A stretch of DNA of 64,000 bases from Vigna angularis. Taxonomy: Eukaryota; Streptophyta; Magnoliopsida; Fabales; Fabaceae. Numbering within the stretch: the stretch's first letter is position 1; the number at the start of each line of letters is the position of its first letter. The notes under the pieces are model-generated. The model had not been told where the DNA came from and did no database searches. It was given only the letters and a program-made list of their open reading frames with translations. This document shows positions 45,349 through 58,639 of the stretch, piece after piece. The translations under genes and the position numbers were made by a program. Where the stretch lies: NCBI RefSeq assembly GCF_016808095.1, contig NC_068973.1, positions 25,276,077 through 25,340,076 on the forward strand, written 5' to 3'.

Positions 45349-46264
45349 TTAATAATTTTACAAAAAAATTAAATCCAAACTAAAATAGGTGGAGAAAAAT
45401 TATGCTTTAACATTTGGAAAATACTTTTATACCATCATACAATTACAAAACAAGCTATCATTTATCTCAGGTAATTTGGGACAAAAACATCCTTTTTGAT
45501 GCATTTTTTTTTAAATTATCAAAATAATAATAGATTTAAAAAATATTACAAAAGTAGATAAATCGTGATAATTTTCTTTTGAAAAATCGTATCAAAATAA
45601 CATTACTTTAATTCAAAGTACTTTTAAAAGTTAAAAATCTTGCCAATTGACACAACTTTAGTTTAGAATACACTAAACCAAAATTATGTCTACTTAGGAG
45701 GACTTCTACCAAAACTAAACTAAATGCATTATATTGAAATCATGCCAACTTGGTACAATTTTAACTTTAAGAATATTTAAATTAAAATTATGCGATCTTG
45801 ACACAACATCACAACAAAATTGTGTCACCTTAGTTCCACTCATCCACTTTTTTTTTTCGAAATCTTTAGGTAATTTTGAAAGAGAATTGCACCATTTTGT
45901 GTTTTTGGCATACAATCTTATCAAAATATATTTTCAAGTTACTTTTGAATATTTAAACATACAACTTATTTTATGCTATTGATTAAACATATAAACGACT
46001 GTATCTTTTTTTTCTCATAACTATTCCACACACGGAGCACTTATTTTCAAATTTTTTTAAACAACTGTTTAGCTACTTTGCTGATAAAAAAAGACAGTTT
46101 TCCTTGACTTGTTAACAAACGAATCCAAGAAAACTATAAAATTGAGAACGTTGCTTGGAACACTAACAGCTAAACCACATATTTTCTGGATCCTTATTTG
46201 GCTAGAAGAAGCTAGAAGAAGCAGCAGAAGCAGGAACATTGAAATATAAGCTTGAAGAAGACAT
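45349..46264. other. Spacer between TE nest and host gene 3' end
   Basis: AT-rich, no gene. Contains the 3' untranslated region of the host gene in its right part. A loosely repeated block (AATTATGTCTAC / AATTATGCGATCTTGACAC / GACACAACTTTAG, 45640-45850) looks like a decayed repeat. Confidence 0.5.
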
Positions 46265-49200
46265 TCACGCTGGTTCCATTCTTGTTGTGTCTGACAAGGG
46301 CATGGCAAGAACATAACCAGATTCTGAGCCACTGATTTTATCTAGGAGAACCTTAGCTAGATCACCAGCTATGTAAGAGACTCCACAGGTTGCAAGTGCC
46401 AAGCTAACATAATGCAGCACTGTTTTGATATAGGATTTGGGTGGTGTGCTGGTGTAAGCTTTTCCCATAGCAAGAAGAATGATGCACACAACAGAAGAGG
46501 CTGCCACAGCTGCAATATTATATTCATCATAGTAGTGCTTAGAAATTAAGAGGCTGTAGACAACAAGTGGGACAGAACCAAAAATTATGAATGATAACAC
46601 AGCTAGAAAAGCATGAACTGTGAAGTTTTCTCTACGGCCAAGTAGTTCTTCATATCGATCTTGTGATGGATTCCCTCCAGAATGACCATTTTTCAAATCA
46701 GTGAGCTGGAAAAGGAGAAAAAGGAGTTATGACATTAACATCATGCAGTCATGCACTGTGATCTAAACAATACTACCAGAATACATCGAATATATAAAAG
46801 AAAGAAGTGAGCTTTAACCATAATAGAACTGTAAATAAGCAACAAATGGAAGGCAACTCACATTATGACCAATGACAGAAAGTCCACCGATGAGATTCGC
46901 CAACCCCAATGCTATAATATTCACTACAATACTCATAAAAGAAAAATATTTACACATTGTTACTCAATTTTAAAATGTAACATAAAAATTCTTGCAATTC
47001 AGATCACCACTCATAAAACATGGAATACAGCACAGTCTTTTCTTGTTTGTTTCTATGTTAAATTATACTTTAAGAACCAAATAAGTTTAGGGCTTAATTT
47101 TCATAGTGTCAATGTAAGAAAATTTACAGTATCAACTTCCAGATATTATGATTAACATAACATTTAAGGTGGTTATGTCCATGCAGAAAAGTTCAGATTA
47201 CCATACATGATAGACTATGATAATAAGATGTCAATGTAAAAATCAGTGACACCATAAAACCCTCCCACAGTGAGAGATAGATGGAAGCACTTACATGGAG
47301 CAGAACCAGAAGAAGCAGCAGATGACACAACCCCAAGACTAGTGATTGATTCAACTAAACCACCGTACACAATGCTTTTAAGTATTTCCCACTCTTGGTG
47401 CTCACCAATTTCAGCCCTTGGTTGTTCCCCAATATAGATTTCAGTGTGTGCTTCTGTCACAATATCTCCTTCAGTTGGAACGTAAGCTGCCTGGGATGTA
47501 GAGGTTTCAAATGCTTCTGCCTCAACAAAAACTTCACATTACTAACAACATCATAATCATACTTATGGTTATTACACACAAAAAATATTAACATTGGTTA
47601 CAGAACAACGAAGGGGAGTCAGAATTATTGTTAATTGATTATTAATTGGAGTTCTTTTGTCTTCATACCATTCTCTTTGTTTGCAACAGAAGGTTTTATT
47701 TCGTCTTCAATACCCGTTTCAACTTTCTTCAAATCTTGAATTGATGGAATCGAGCCATTTACTATGAAATTTTGTTTGTCTCTAGCTACATCATTTGCAA
47801 TTACTTCACTGTCAAATGATTGTTCTGGTGATTGTGCTTCTTTCATCAAAGAAGAATAACTATTCTGAGCTATTTCCAATGGATTATCAATTCTAGAATC
47901 TTCAACTGAAGTGGGATCTGCTATAGAATCTTCACTAGAAGCATCACCTACACCAAGATGTCAAGAAAACAGGATTTTCAATTGAAAGAAGAAAGATCTC
48001 ATTATTAAAAAATTGTCAGATCAGATATAGGGAGAAAAGGGGAAAGTTGACCACAGGGAATGTATAGAAATAGGAAATTGCAGGTTTTATTAAAAAATGA
48101 CAACTATAATAAATAATACCTTGGCGGGTCTTATGTTTGTAAAAGGATCACTGTGAAAATGACTGCAACTAGTAGTAATTGTTTGTTATTTATTATTAAT
48201 TACCTTGAGCACTAGCTTTTCTTCCCTTGATTGAAGTAAACAGAGTGAAGAACCAATTTGAATTGGAAGCTGCAACACCTGAAGGATTTTCCACGTTGGA
48301 TGTAGGTACAACCGGAAGCTTTTGTGAAGCTTCAGGCTTACCCCCAAAACTTGGGAACAGTTTGAATCCATTTCCTGCCAAAGTAACTAATTTTTTTAGC
48401 ACAAATAGATGATTATTACATAAGCACCATAAGTATTGGGTTGATAACCATTAATCCTTAGCCATCTCCCAAAACATGTGAATGATATGTTATCTATGTA
48501 ACACATATACTCACAAGGACACCGGAAACGACACAACACCTCGACATGTGTAGTCTCCAAAATGTAGGACACAGAGACATATATATCAGATCGTTATATA
48601 TTTACAACTTAATCATTTATAAACAAAATTAGTCAAATATAATAATCTAAACACATTGTTAGCTATTTACATACTAATATATTTTCCTCAAGAAAGGTGA
48701 TCAACTTACCTATAGGAATAAAGAAGCTGAAGCATGATAAACATCTGAACACTTCTGGTTCTCTTTCGGGCTCAAAATTATCAGCAGGAGGCTCTACTCT
48801 AGCTACATCATCAGGTGTTGCAATTGCATGATCACCTTGGTTGCCTTCATCTACAGAACTATCAACTACCTCAATGGCTGACTTGTCACGCTTTGCTTTA
48901 GTGTCTATGTTAGGAATAGGAGTAGTTCTTTTTCTCTTCCTTAGGATAACCCTTTTAGTAATACAAGATTTACAATTAGGACAAAACAAGTCATGTGTCT
49001 CTTGTTTTGCCAACACTGCCTCAACATCATATTCTTTCAGTTGCTGGTCAATTTCTTCTGTCAAATTAGGTGAAGGTAACTCTGCTACGGAGGAAGGTAC
49101 TTTTTCATCAACAATTTCCATGTTGTTGACTCCATTGCTTGGCAGAGCAGACATTGCACCATCAATATTGTCGCCTGCAAGCACGCCACAAACAATCATT

Positions 49201-50708
49201 TCAATTCCAAATTGCCACACATGACAGTTCATGCTCCGTGTATGAAGAATGTTACTATCTTAGCATTATATAAATAGGAGAAGTTTATTAAAAATCATAA
49301 ATTTTTTTAATCTTATTTGTTTTGTAATGAATTCCACTCATGTTTTTGTAACTCCTAAAGTGTATTAGAACATAACTATAGACATCACAAATGAGTTCAA
49401 GTATGGGATACCTCATGATAGATTGAGCCGATGTTCTGCATATTTCTACTAAATTTTTAAACCAAAAGACGAATACACAAGTAACTGGATAAATGACCAC
49501 AGTTACGAATACACAAGAAACTTTCTAACCATAAGGTTAAGCAAACTCCTAAAACAAAGTCAAAATTTGCACTTAGAAAACATCTGATCAAAGATTGGGC
49601 ATGGTTCATGTAGACATTCCAACAACTACAAGGGCCCTTAAACCCAACTTGTTAAAAATTAAGTGGCATAATTAGATCCAGCAAGATTTCACAAGAAAAA
49701 GTTGCTTCTGCTGGGTAAAGTCTCTACCCTCTGGAAGTCAATAAGGAGGTTCATACCATTGGAATTTGGAAGACTGTAAAGCAACACGGATCAGATCTAA
49801 CTGCTAATATGTGCCTTAGAAATCTCGGCACCTACTGACCTTTAGTTTCACACGCAATACATGGTCCATGTTGAATCATAGTTTTAACATTCATGAGCAA
49901 GTCAGAGTAGCCATAAAGATTCCCACGCCGCAAATTCCAAGGACTGTCAAATTGCTTTGTCCATGAGCAGTGGTGACATTTCCACATTCCTTCATGCATA
50001 AAAAAAATGATGGTATGCTTACTATTACAAAAATCGAAATGGCAAAAAATGATTCGAGAAATTTGAGAAAAGGAAGATTTTTCAGTCCAAGGTGTGCGCC
50101 CCATGAGGATAAATTCTTCATATTATTTTGTAAAATATAGTTAACTCTACTATAGTGAAGAATGCTCTTGCTCAAAAATTTTTATTTTTATTTTTTAGAC
50201 AAGTTATAGAAAGTAAAAATAAAAGGAAACATAGAGGTCCACAAAGATTGCTGTTGGGGAAGAAAAAGAAGCAGAATAAAAATAATTCTGTACCTTGTTG
50301 TTGGTCCAAATAAACACTATTCTTATGGTGTGATGCATCAGCATTTATGGTAGCACTGCTTAAAGCCTCTCCATTTATGACATTTTCTACAATCTCAGCT
50401 ATGATTCCGATCCCACCTTTTTCACTATCACCGTTGAAGTTACTGCCATTTTCTGCAACAACATTGTTTGTTTCTTCAACCTTTTGAACAGGTTGTTCTG
50501 TGTGTTCTTTGTGGGTATGAAGCACTTCCTCTTTCTGAGGAAAAGAGTGTTCTCCCACTGAAGAAAAAAAGGAAGGTGCTTCAGCATTGGTAATACTACC
50601 ATCTTTTCCCTGTTGCAGGGATTGTCTTCCTTTCAAAGCTACACCTTCTTGCAGTTGTTGTTCTTCTTTCTCTTCATCTTCCCTCACTGCACAATACAGT
50701 TGCTCCAT
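46265..50708 (-). CDS. Membrane protein of ER body-like protein (VIT1/CCC1-type)
   Basis: Eight exons, all with GT/AG borders and matching phases: 50294-50708, 49840-49989, 48710-49174, 48204-48374, 47669-47947, 47295-47516, 46862-46923, 46265-46705 (2205 bases, 734 residues). Residues about 139-188 carry CHHC and CIAC, and about 189-343 carry CPNCKSC and CLSC, i.e. zinc-ribbon-like pairs, among acidic disordered segments. From about residue 535 (EWEILKSIVYGG) there are about five hydrophobic segments: VESITSLGVVSSAASS, NIIALGLANLIGGLSVIG, and three in the last exon. This fits the VIT1/CCC1 iron/manganese transporter fold. In Arabidopsis the MEB1/MEB2 relatives sit in ER-body membranes and are linked to metal transport. 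I infer a similar membrane role. It is the only intact host gene seen. The second exon is the least certain, though its phase fits. Confidence 0.85.
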
Positions 50709-51404
50709 TGAAGCTGGCTTGTTCAGAAGGAGCAGTAGAAAAAAAAAAAGAGAAAATAAGACAAAGTTTTTATCTTTTGAAAGTTGTGAGGGTTACATTT
50801 AACGTGCTCAACAACTATCACGTCGCTGTAGATAGAAGCAGTCCACGCATTAGCACACACTAATCTTCTGCACATAGACAAGCAAATTAGTTGTTTTCAA
50901 ATTTTGGTATATAAATAATAGACAAATTATTTTTAAATTCATATGGTAATTTTAAAGATTTTTTTTCTGTAATAATCCCATTTAATATATATATATATAT
51001 AGTTATTCATGATAAATTTAATTTAACACTTAAATTTAAAATCTCATCTAAAGAATTATGTGTGACAATGATCGTTAGAAATTTAAATACAAAATAGTCT
51101 GTATTTATTAAAAAAACTATTGATGTAAAAGTTATCAAATTTATATGTGAAAATTATAATACGAAGGGTTTCTTCTATTGTGAATGTATATACTCTTATA
51201 ACTTATAAAAATTATATCGAAAGAAAAATAACACTCTTGAATGTTAAATATTTATTTATTATTGCCTTTTCTAATAATAAGCCTATGAAAGATGGCTGAT
51301 AAAGAAAGGAAAAAAAACTCTATGAAAGATGATTTGATGTTAAAACCAAATTAGATTATTATTTACAGTAACTATAGTAATATGTGAGAAAATTAAAATA
51401 AGTC
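50709..51404. other. Upstream region of the host gene
   Basis: Should hold the promoter and 5' untranslated region of the minus-strand gene. A poly-A/G run at 50740-50757 lies close to the ATG. TA-rich stretches (for example 50986-51001) are possible TATA areas, but nothing decisive was found. Confidence 0.4.
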
Positions 51405-52559
51405 GTTTTAGTTTTTTTATTGAAAATAATTATTTTCTATTAGAAAACACTTACATTAATTTCCTATAAATGTTTGATGCTGTGTTTTTATGAAGAAAGA
51501 AAAATGAGAAACACATATTCTGCATGGCGAGCAAATCCAAAATACTATCTTTGTCTTTATTTTTTGGGTTGAACTTTTTGTGTCTTGTGTGCCGAGCTGA
51601 AAGCGATAAGAACGAACCATTGAGACCGACCAGTAGATTTCAGAGGTGGGAACTTTTTTTCAGAGTTTTTTAAAAAAAATTAACCAACTTTACTCTTCTT
51701 GTTAGAATTTTGGTTTTCCAGAACCCAATTTTAACGTTTAGCGTTGATAATCAATATGCTGGAAAATAGAAAAGCTGAATTCTAAAATGATTTTCCACTT
51801 TTAAAAAATATAATTTAACAAGTAATTGTTAAAATGAATAAATAATACTAATAATAATAATTTTTATTTTATTTTATTGTTCTGGTTTTAAATAAATATT
51901 TAAATTAAAAAAAATTAATAATAAAATAAACAATAATCAAATATGTGAAATCAATTACAGAACTTTGAATTGAAAATATTATAATAAAACAATGCAAATG
52001 AAAATTTTAAATAATATTGTCAGAGTAGTTTAAAAAAATACATGAAAATGTATTAATAAAAATAATAATATATTATGAATTAAAGAAATAATAAAAGTGT
52101 ACTTTTCAAATGTATAATTTCCAACATATACATTTTAAAGTGGTTCACAAAAAAGTTTAATATAGAAAATATGCAATTACATTTTTTTAATTAAGATGAA
52201 ATTTTTTATATCAATTAACTTAGATTTAATTTAAAAAGAATTTTTTAAATAAGTTGTAACATCAACCAACATAAAAACATAAAATGTACTCTAGGTTAAG
52301 AAAATAGATGATTTATTTACATTGATTATGTCTTTAGAGAGTTTAAAAAACGTCTAGGTGTTTAACGGATTTTAAAATTTATTGAAGATTTTGACAAATT
52401 TTGAAAATTCCTGGACGTCACTCTTTGCAAAAGGTTTAGCAAAACATTATATCTGGGTGCTAATTTGTATGTTGGATTCATTTTATTCTTTGAAATAGAT
52501 TTATAATCGATTTTATATATTTTTATGATTATTGTTGTGTTGATTGAAGTGATAATATG
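51405..52559 (+). repeat. Direct duplication, copy 1
   Basis: Aligns in the same orientation with 53580-55028, from GTTTTAGTTTTT...TTGAAAATAATTATTTTC to GTGATAATATG, with small indels. AT-rich, no gene. Confidence 0.85.
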
Positions 52560-53579
52560 TGTTGATAGGGGAAGCTATGCTTAGCTAAACCCATATCAGA
52601 TATGTGTTTTTAGTGATGAACAAAATAAATGTTTCATAATTTCTTGCGTAACAAATGACAAAACAGTTGATTGATCTTTTCTGTGTGTGCTTAAAATGAT
52701 TGGTATATATGCATTTATTGTATGAAATGAATCATAAGTTGAAACATATTACACTTTGTATATTTGAAAGAAATAATCAATTAATCTATTTATATAATCT
52801 ATTATATTTCTTCATATTTCAGTATATGTTTTACAGGGGCAAAATAGCTAGGTTTTAACCGATTACATTAGTTGTATAATCGATTAAAATACGTTGTTAT
52901 GTCAACATGTGTTTGCTGAGTGCATTGATGTGTTTAGAATGGAAAATGATTTTGAAGTTTACTTAAGTATGGAACTTAACCGATTACATAAGTTTCATAA
53001 TCGGTTAATTGTTTATCTTGTGAAAATCATTTTCATTGAAAACCATAACTGCCTATAAATATTAATTGGTTGTTGGCTTGTATGATTTATCCAATCGATT
53101 GCACGCACCATTTATTCTGTTAAATCTGAAACAGATGTAAAACTGTTAAAGTAGAAAGAAAAACTTAATCAATTGCATTAAAAACGTAATCGATTAAACT
53201 GTGTCTGGTTTGAAAAACTCTATAAATAGATGCATTGTGCACTCACTCAAAACAATTCTCTGTACTGACACTTTCATAAATGATTTGTTTGTTAAGAATG
53301 ACTGCAGGACCGTCCTAGACTTCTTGAAGAATCAAGATCATTCATTTGAAAAGAAATCATTTAGATTCTTGCAAGATAGTTGTTCTTACACATTGCTGAT
53401 TATATTGTGCATTTGATGTGTACTCTTTGAGGATCAGTGTCTACACTATAATAAAGAGAATTGTGTTTCCTGTTCCTATAAGTCAAGAGGAAAACTTGTG
53501 TATTCTGCATTGAGAATTAAGATTGCTCTCAAGGTGTATAGAAAGTTGGGATTGCTTGAGTTGTGAAATTAATTGTGAG
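52560..53579 (+). mobile_element. Copia-type LTR between the duplicated segments
   Basis: Starts TGTTGATAGGGGAAGC and has ATCGATT/ATCGGTT palindromes in U3 (52855-53190) and a TATA box TCTATAAATAGATGC at 53219. The 71-codon open frame at 53201 lies in it and is not a gene. No internal region was found, so it is a solo or truncated LTR. Its right end cannot be fixed because it abuts copy 2 without a clear CA terminus. Confidence 0.7.
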
Positions 53580-55028
53580 GTTTTTTAGTTTTTGTATTGA
53601 AAATAATTATTTTCGATTAGAAAACACTTACATTAATTTCCTATAAATGTTTGATCCTGTCTTTTTATGAAGAAAGAAAAATGAGAAACACATATTCTGC
53701 ATGGCTAGCAAATCCAAAATACTATCTTTGTCTTTATTTGGGTTGAACTTTTTGCGTGTCTTGTGTGCCGAGCTGACAGACCAATAGATTTCAGAGGTGG
53801 GAATTTTTTTGAGTTTTTTAAATAATTAACCAACTTTATTTACTCTTCTTGTTGGAATTTTGGTGGTTTTCCAGAACCCAATTTTAACTTTGATAATAAA
53901 TATGCTGGAAAATAGAAAAACTGAATTCTAAAATGATTTTCCACTTTTAAAAAATATAATTTAACAAGTAATTGTTAAAATGAATAAATAATACTAATAC
54001 TAATAATTTTTTGTTTTATTTTATTGTTGTGGTTTTAAATAACTATTTAAATTAAAAAAATATTAATACTAAAATAAATAATCAAATATGTGAAATCAAT
54101 TACAGAACTTTGAATTGAAAATATAAAATATGTGAAATCAATTACAGAACTTTGAATTGAAAATATCATATTAAAATAATGCAAATGAAAATTTTAAATA
54201 TATTTTTCAGAGTAGTTTAAAAAAATACTTGAAAAAGTATTAATAAAAATAATAATATATTATGAATTAAAGAAAAAATTAAAGTGTACTTTTCAAATGT
54301 ATAATTTACAATGAATACATTTTAAGGTGGTTCACAAAAAATTAACATAGAAAATATGCAATAACATTTTTTTAAATAAGATGAAATTTTTTATATCAAT
54401 TAACTTAAATTTAATTTAAAAAGGTATTTTTTAAATCAGTTGTAACATTAACCAACATCAAAACATAAAACGTGACTCTAGGTTAAGACAATTGACGTAT
54501 AAAGTTTTTTTTTTTTTAAATGAATGTAGTAGTATTTTTGCAAATATGATTAACTTTTATATGATGATGGTTGTCTTACTTCTGAATAGAAATCACAGTT
54601 TACATAATGATGTCAACAAAAAAAAAAAACTTCTTATGCATGACTTAGGTAAATTAATATAGGTAATTTTACTTTGGAAGTTTCTCTTGCATCTTCTACT
54701 ATTTCTCTTTCTAACTCCAAATTTTTTATAAATTTCAAAACTATTCTTTGTAAAATAAAATTGTATAATAATGGTTTCAAAGTGAAAACTAAATCGAGGG
54801 TTTGAAAAATGATTAGGTATTCAACGAATTTCAAAATCTATTGAAGATTTCGACGAATTTTGAAAAACGTTGAACGACACTCTTTGCAAAAGGTTTGGTA
54901 TTGAGCGTCCTATCTGAGCGCTCGTTTGTATGTTGGATTTGTTTTCTTCTTTGGTTATTTCAAATAGATTTTTAATCGATTTTATATATGTTTATGATTA
55001 TTGTTGTGTTGATTGAAGTGATAATATG
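53580..55028 (+). repeat. Direct duplication, copy 2
   Basis: Second copy of 51405-52559 with about 300 extra bases. These include a 43-base local tandem duplication (ATATGTGAAATCAATTACAG repeated at 54085 and 54128) and an insertion-like stretch at about 54495-54800. No gene. Confidence 0.85.
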
Positions 55029-56640
55029 GTTGTAGATAAGTATTATGATGGTATTGAAAGAGAGAAATTATTTGTGGTGATGATTTTAGTGTATGCATTG
55101 ACATATGAATGTCGGTAATGAAGTATCCTGAACTCTAATAATTATTCACACTCAAATAGAGCAAATCAAGTTATGTGGTGAGAGTCATAGGAAGTCTTAC
55201 GTGCAAAACGACTAACCTTGTAAGTAGTAGGGTGATAACCCCTTTGTTTATGACTCTACAAAACATAAATACTACTACAAGTACATGTCTATAATGAATC
55301 TCAATGTCAAAGACATGTATCTAATAGTTGTTTTGTATATAAGTTCTTTCTTTTAGAAAAACACATCTGAACCATAGTTGGTTTGTATATATTGTTTATT
55401 ATTATAGTTACTTTTTCTAGGATAAGTGTATTAATATATTATATATTAGGTCTATCTGTTTTGGTTTTATTGATTTTATAACATTTTATATAGTATTTTT
55501 ATACTATTTGTTTCAGTATGTAGGGTTGAGAACTACACTTTTCACAAGTTAATCTTATCTCCTTTCTTAACTTCGTCTTTCCTTTCCTTCGAGTTTGTTG
55601 ACTTTCCTCTTGTAAGGTCCAAATCCGAGCGGTGGGTACCTACTAATGGCACTTGGATGCTTAAGTCAGTTATCGATTACCGATAAGTTATTACAGTTAA
55701 GTCTTAAATGTCCAATAAATGCAATCACCTACCTTTGTACCTTACCTATGTATTTATAGGTTCCAAAGTGGGCTTTTGATTAGGGCTAGCCTAATTGCTA
55801 CCCAACATCATATAAACATGTTTTTATCTTATTAATCAACCAATGAGATATTTAGGTCGAACGACCACAAGGTTGACTATTCGACCGTCCGATATATGTA
55901 GTTGCGATTTTTCCTAGAGTTTATTTCTTATATGTTTGGCCGACCAGTGGACATAGACCGACCGATCCATACAGTACACAATCCTCCCAAGTCCGAGACG
56001 AACGGGTTTGGCGAAGGGACTTTATGGATTCTGGTTAGCGTTTTTCATCCGGTTCAGAGTACTGCTTGATTTTGAAATTATTACCGTTGGTCGGTAGTTC
56101 CTATTTCCCGCGTTGGGGAGAAGTTGTAGAGTCACTAACTTAAACCATTGGATGTAGTTTTTCGTTTCTTGCGCAAGGTGGAAGTTGCAAAATCTTTTGA
56201 ATTGGACCGTCGGATCTAGCTTCATCCAATGGTTGGGATGGTTTTGGGGTCCACGATTCGCTGCCTATAAATTGGGTAGGTCTGTCGCGTCATTTTCATC
56301 TTTTTTACATGAGGAGCATGAGGATGTTCCTCAAGTAGAAGAGGAAGTTGGTGGATTTCCAAGAGGTTCATAGGATACTTCACTACTTACTATATAGAGC
56401 ATGTTGGATATGTCTGTGGTAGGGCAAGGTTAGTGAAATACTTGAATTTTAATGACTATTGTGTAATTTTAGTAAATTTTATATTAATTGTTGTTGTGTA
56501 GAATTGAGGGGAAATCGAGTTGATCTCCCATGGTAAAAAATTAAATAAATTTGTACTAGGTCATGAGGGAATTCAATGGTTTGTGCAATACTTAAATTTG
56601 AATTCTGGTTTAATGTCTCTCTTTGATGTTTCGTACGACT
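55029..56640. other. Intergenic, possible LTR-like and promoter sequence
   Basis: 55325-55515 resembles 5795-5975. 55610-56000 contains GAGCGGTGGGTACCTACT and CGACCG-type repeats that also occur near 58550. They are common in uncharacterised LTRs, but I cannot delimit an element. Two GGATCTAGCTTCATCCAATGG-like elements and CCTATAAATTGGG at 56262 look like a core promoter in front of the next pseudogene. Confidence 0.4.
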
Positions 56641-56649
56641 ACACTGGAA

Positions 56650-57516
56650 ATAGGTTTATTATTGTTGTTCGCTGAGAGATGACATGTTGTGACAAACACT
56701 TTGCATCTTTTGATGGGTGAGATGTCCATGACACAAGATGATGTATCATTGTCACTGCACCTCTTGATAACAAGAAAATTTTGTTTGATCGAGGAGTTAG
56801 AATTTGAAGAAGCTCGGTCGACTATTATGGAACTTTTGGGCGTGGACAGTGAAAGGGCTGGAGTTGAGATGAGAGAAGCACGTGGTCTGAAAGTCAAACT
56901 GAGCTGGTTGAGAGGCCTTTATGATGTGTGTTCTGAACAGAAACAGTAGGAGTACGTGGCATAAGCATATTTGTTGTATCTAGTTGGATGCATTATTTTC
57001 GCAAATAAAAGTGTCACATTGATCTGTGTGTCGTACTTGTTGTTAGACTTGCACACATGTGACAGATATGCTTTCGACATTGTTGAACTAGCCTACATGT
57101 ACGAGCAGCTCGGAGATGCCATCTTTGCTATGACAAAGCAAATGGATGGATATCTAACTCTTTTATAGGTACACATATATTTTACACTTTGATTTCATTT
57201 TTTTTTTTGTTATTAAGGTTAATTAATTTTTTTTAGAGGTGGATTTGAGAGAACTTCCTTGGGATGGAAAGGAGACATGTGGAGTCTACTTACAATGAAG
57301 ACAAACCTCGTGAAGGGGAGGCAATTTGCAGCCTAGTAGAGGTTAGGTCGCATTTGGATGAACTCACTTACAATAGGGTGATCTGGTACTCACATAAGCC
57401 ACATCGAGTCGCTCATCCATTTTTGGGCATATGTATGTTCCTTAGGTGGATCAAAACTGGTGAGATGCTTCACTAACATTTGCTTGAACGAGTCTTAAGG
57501 TAGTTTGGGTTTCAAC
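56650..57516 (+). pseudogene. Plant mobile domain (PMD) pseudogene, 5' part
   Basis: Plus strand, several frames: TLHLLMGEMSMTQDDVSL (PMD start block), then VKLSWLRGLYD, AYLLYLVGCIIFANKSVTL with DRYAFDIVELAYMYEQLGDA and MDGYLTLL. After an intron-like stretch come PREGEAICSLVEVRSHLD, DELTYNRVIWYSHKPHRVAHPF and RVLRQFGF. These blocks, in this order, are those of the aminotransferase-like plant mobile domain (MAIN-like family and transposon-derived relatives). Frameshifts and stops (for example after EQKQ and GEMLH) show decay. The catalytic or DNA-related role of the domain is not established. It may be a host MAIN-like gene copy or a gene from a MULE. Confidence 0.75.
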
Positions 57517-58351
57517 CACTAGTGCAAAAACAACGTATAACGTCACACGTTAAACCACATATAATACGTCAAATTCTGTAGGGGCTTCGACGTATTATTT
57601 GTCAACCAAAAGTTTCCCCTTTTTAATTTGAGCGGGAGATTGAAAATTCATTCACTTTATCTTAGCGTGCGAGACCTTCTTCTCTTCTTAAACTTTTCTC
57701 AAACGAAGTTTGACGACCATTACATGTAATCTTTCTTTCATTTGATACAAATGCATGTTAATTAACTAGTTTAAGTATGATTTTCGTTTGTTTTGACCGA
57801 TTATTTTCATGTTCTTGTCCTTCATATGCGCATTTTGCTTTCTCTCTCACTAGTGGAAACACTTTATTTCGACGAACCCACCTTTTGAAGGTTAGTTTTC
57901 ACTTTCGTTTTCGTTTTTAAGAACTTATTTGTTGTTTTTTTTTGTTGAACTTGTCTGTTGTTGTTATTTGGTTGAACTTGTTTGTTGTTGTTATTTGGTT
58001 GAACTTGTTTGTTGTTGTTTTTTGATTGAACTTGTTTGTTATTTATTATTGTTGTTTATTGTTGATACTATACTACACGTTCATAGTTCATGCTTTATAA
58101 AATACCAAAAACTGAAATTTGTTGTTTTTATGCTTTTTAGGTCTCGTAAAATTGTAAAAAAGGATCACAATTAATTAAAAAAAACAAAAAAATTGCTTAA
58201 CGTCGAATATTGACAAAATTCAATGTCAATTTGATTAACGTCGAATTTTTAAATTCGACGTCAATTTAATGTCTCCCGATGTGACGTCGACATCGAATTT
58301 GACATGAAAGGCCAAAAAATAACGACGTTATACGATATTTTTGTATTAGTG
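57517..58351 (+). mobile_element. Non-autonomous CACTA-like element, 835 bp
   Basis: Left end CACTAGTGCAAAAACAACG, right end complement CACTAATACAAAAATATCG, both leading into GTATAACGTC. Flanks AAC (57514-57516) and TAC (58352-58354) are an imperfect 3-bp duplication. Inside are several ACGTCGAAT/GACGTATTA palindromic motifs near the ends and a 27-base tandem repeat. No transposase. Confidence 0.8.
57940..58045 (+). repeat. 27-bp tandem repeat in the CACTA-like element
   Basis: About four copies of GTTGAACTTGTTTGTTGTTG plus seven bases. The Leu-Val-Cys-rich open frame at 57929-58174 is a translation of it. Confidence 0.9.
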
Positions 58352-58520
58352 TACATATCATCCTACAATCGCCACATGTTGTTGTAGAGGAAGACATACT
58401 CACCATTGATGGTGCCTAGATGCATTTTGTAGACCATGTTATAAGGCATGCAAGATAAGCCTTATCTTTGTCTACTTGTGTTGAGGAATACCCATTGTTC
58501 CTGCTGAAATGGGACGAGGA
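58352..58520 (+). pseudogene. PMD pseudogene, 3' part
   Basis: After the CACTA-like insertion the reading continues with HVVVEEDI, LTIDGA, a stop, and MHFVDHVIRHAR. This resembles the segment after the FGF block of PMD proteins. Short and decayed. Confidence 0.5.
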
Positions 58521-58639
58521 TAATCGCCTATCTGAAAGTCCTGGGTGTCGAACGTCTCTCCACTCCTTGCTCTAGTAACCGATCGGTGTAGGAGGGTGAC
58601 CTGCAGAATACACTGTGATGCTCAAGTCAGAATTTTTCT

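Noticed and set aside
46265..50708. Reading the host gene as a plain VIT1 iron transporter
   Set aside because: The long Cys-rich N-terminal half with CPNCKSC and the divergent membrane part fit MEB-like proteins better.
57929..58174. Leu-Val-Cys-rich repeat protein
   Set aside because: Translation of a 27-bp tandem repeat in a non-autonomous element.
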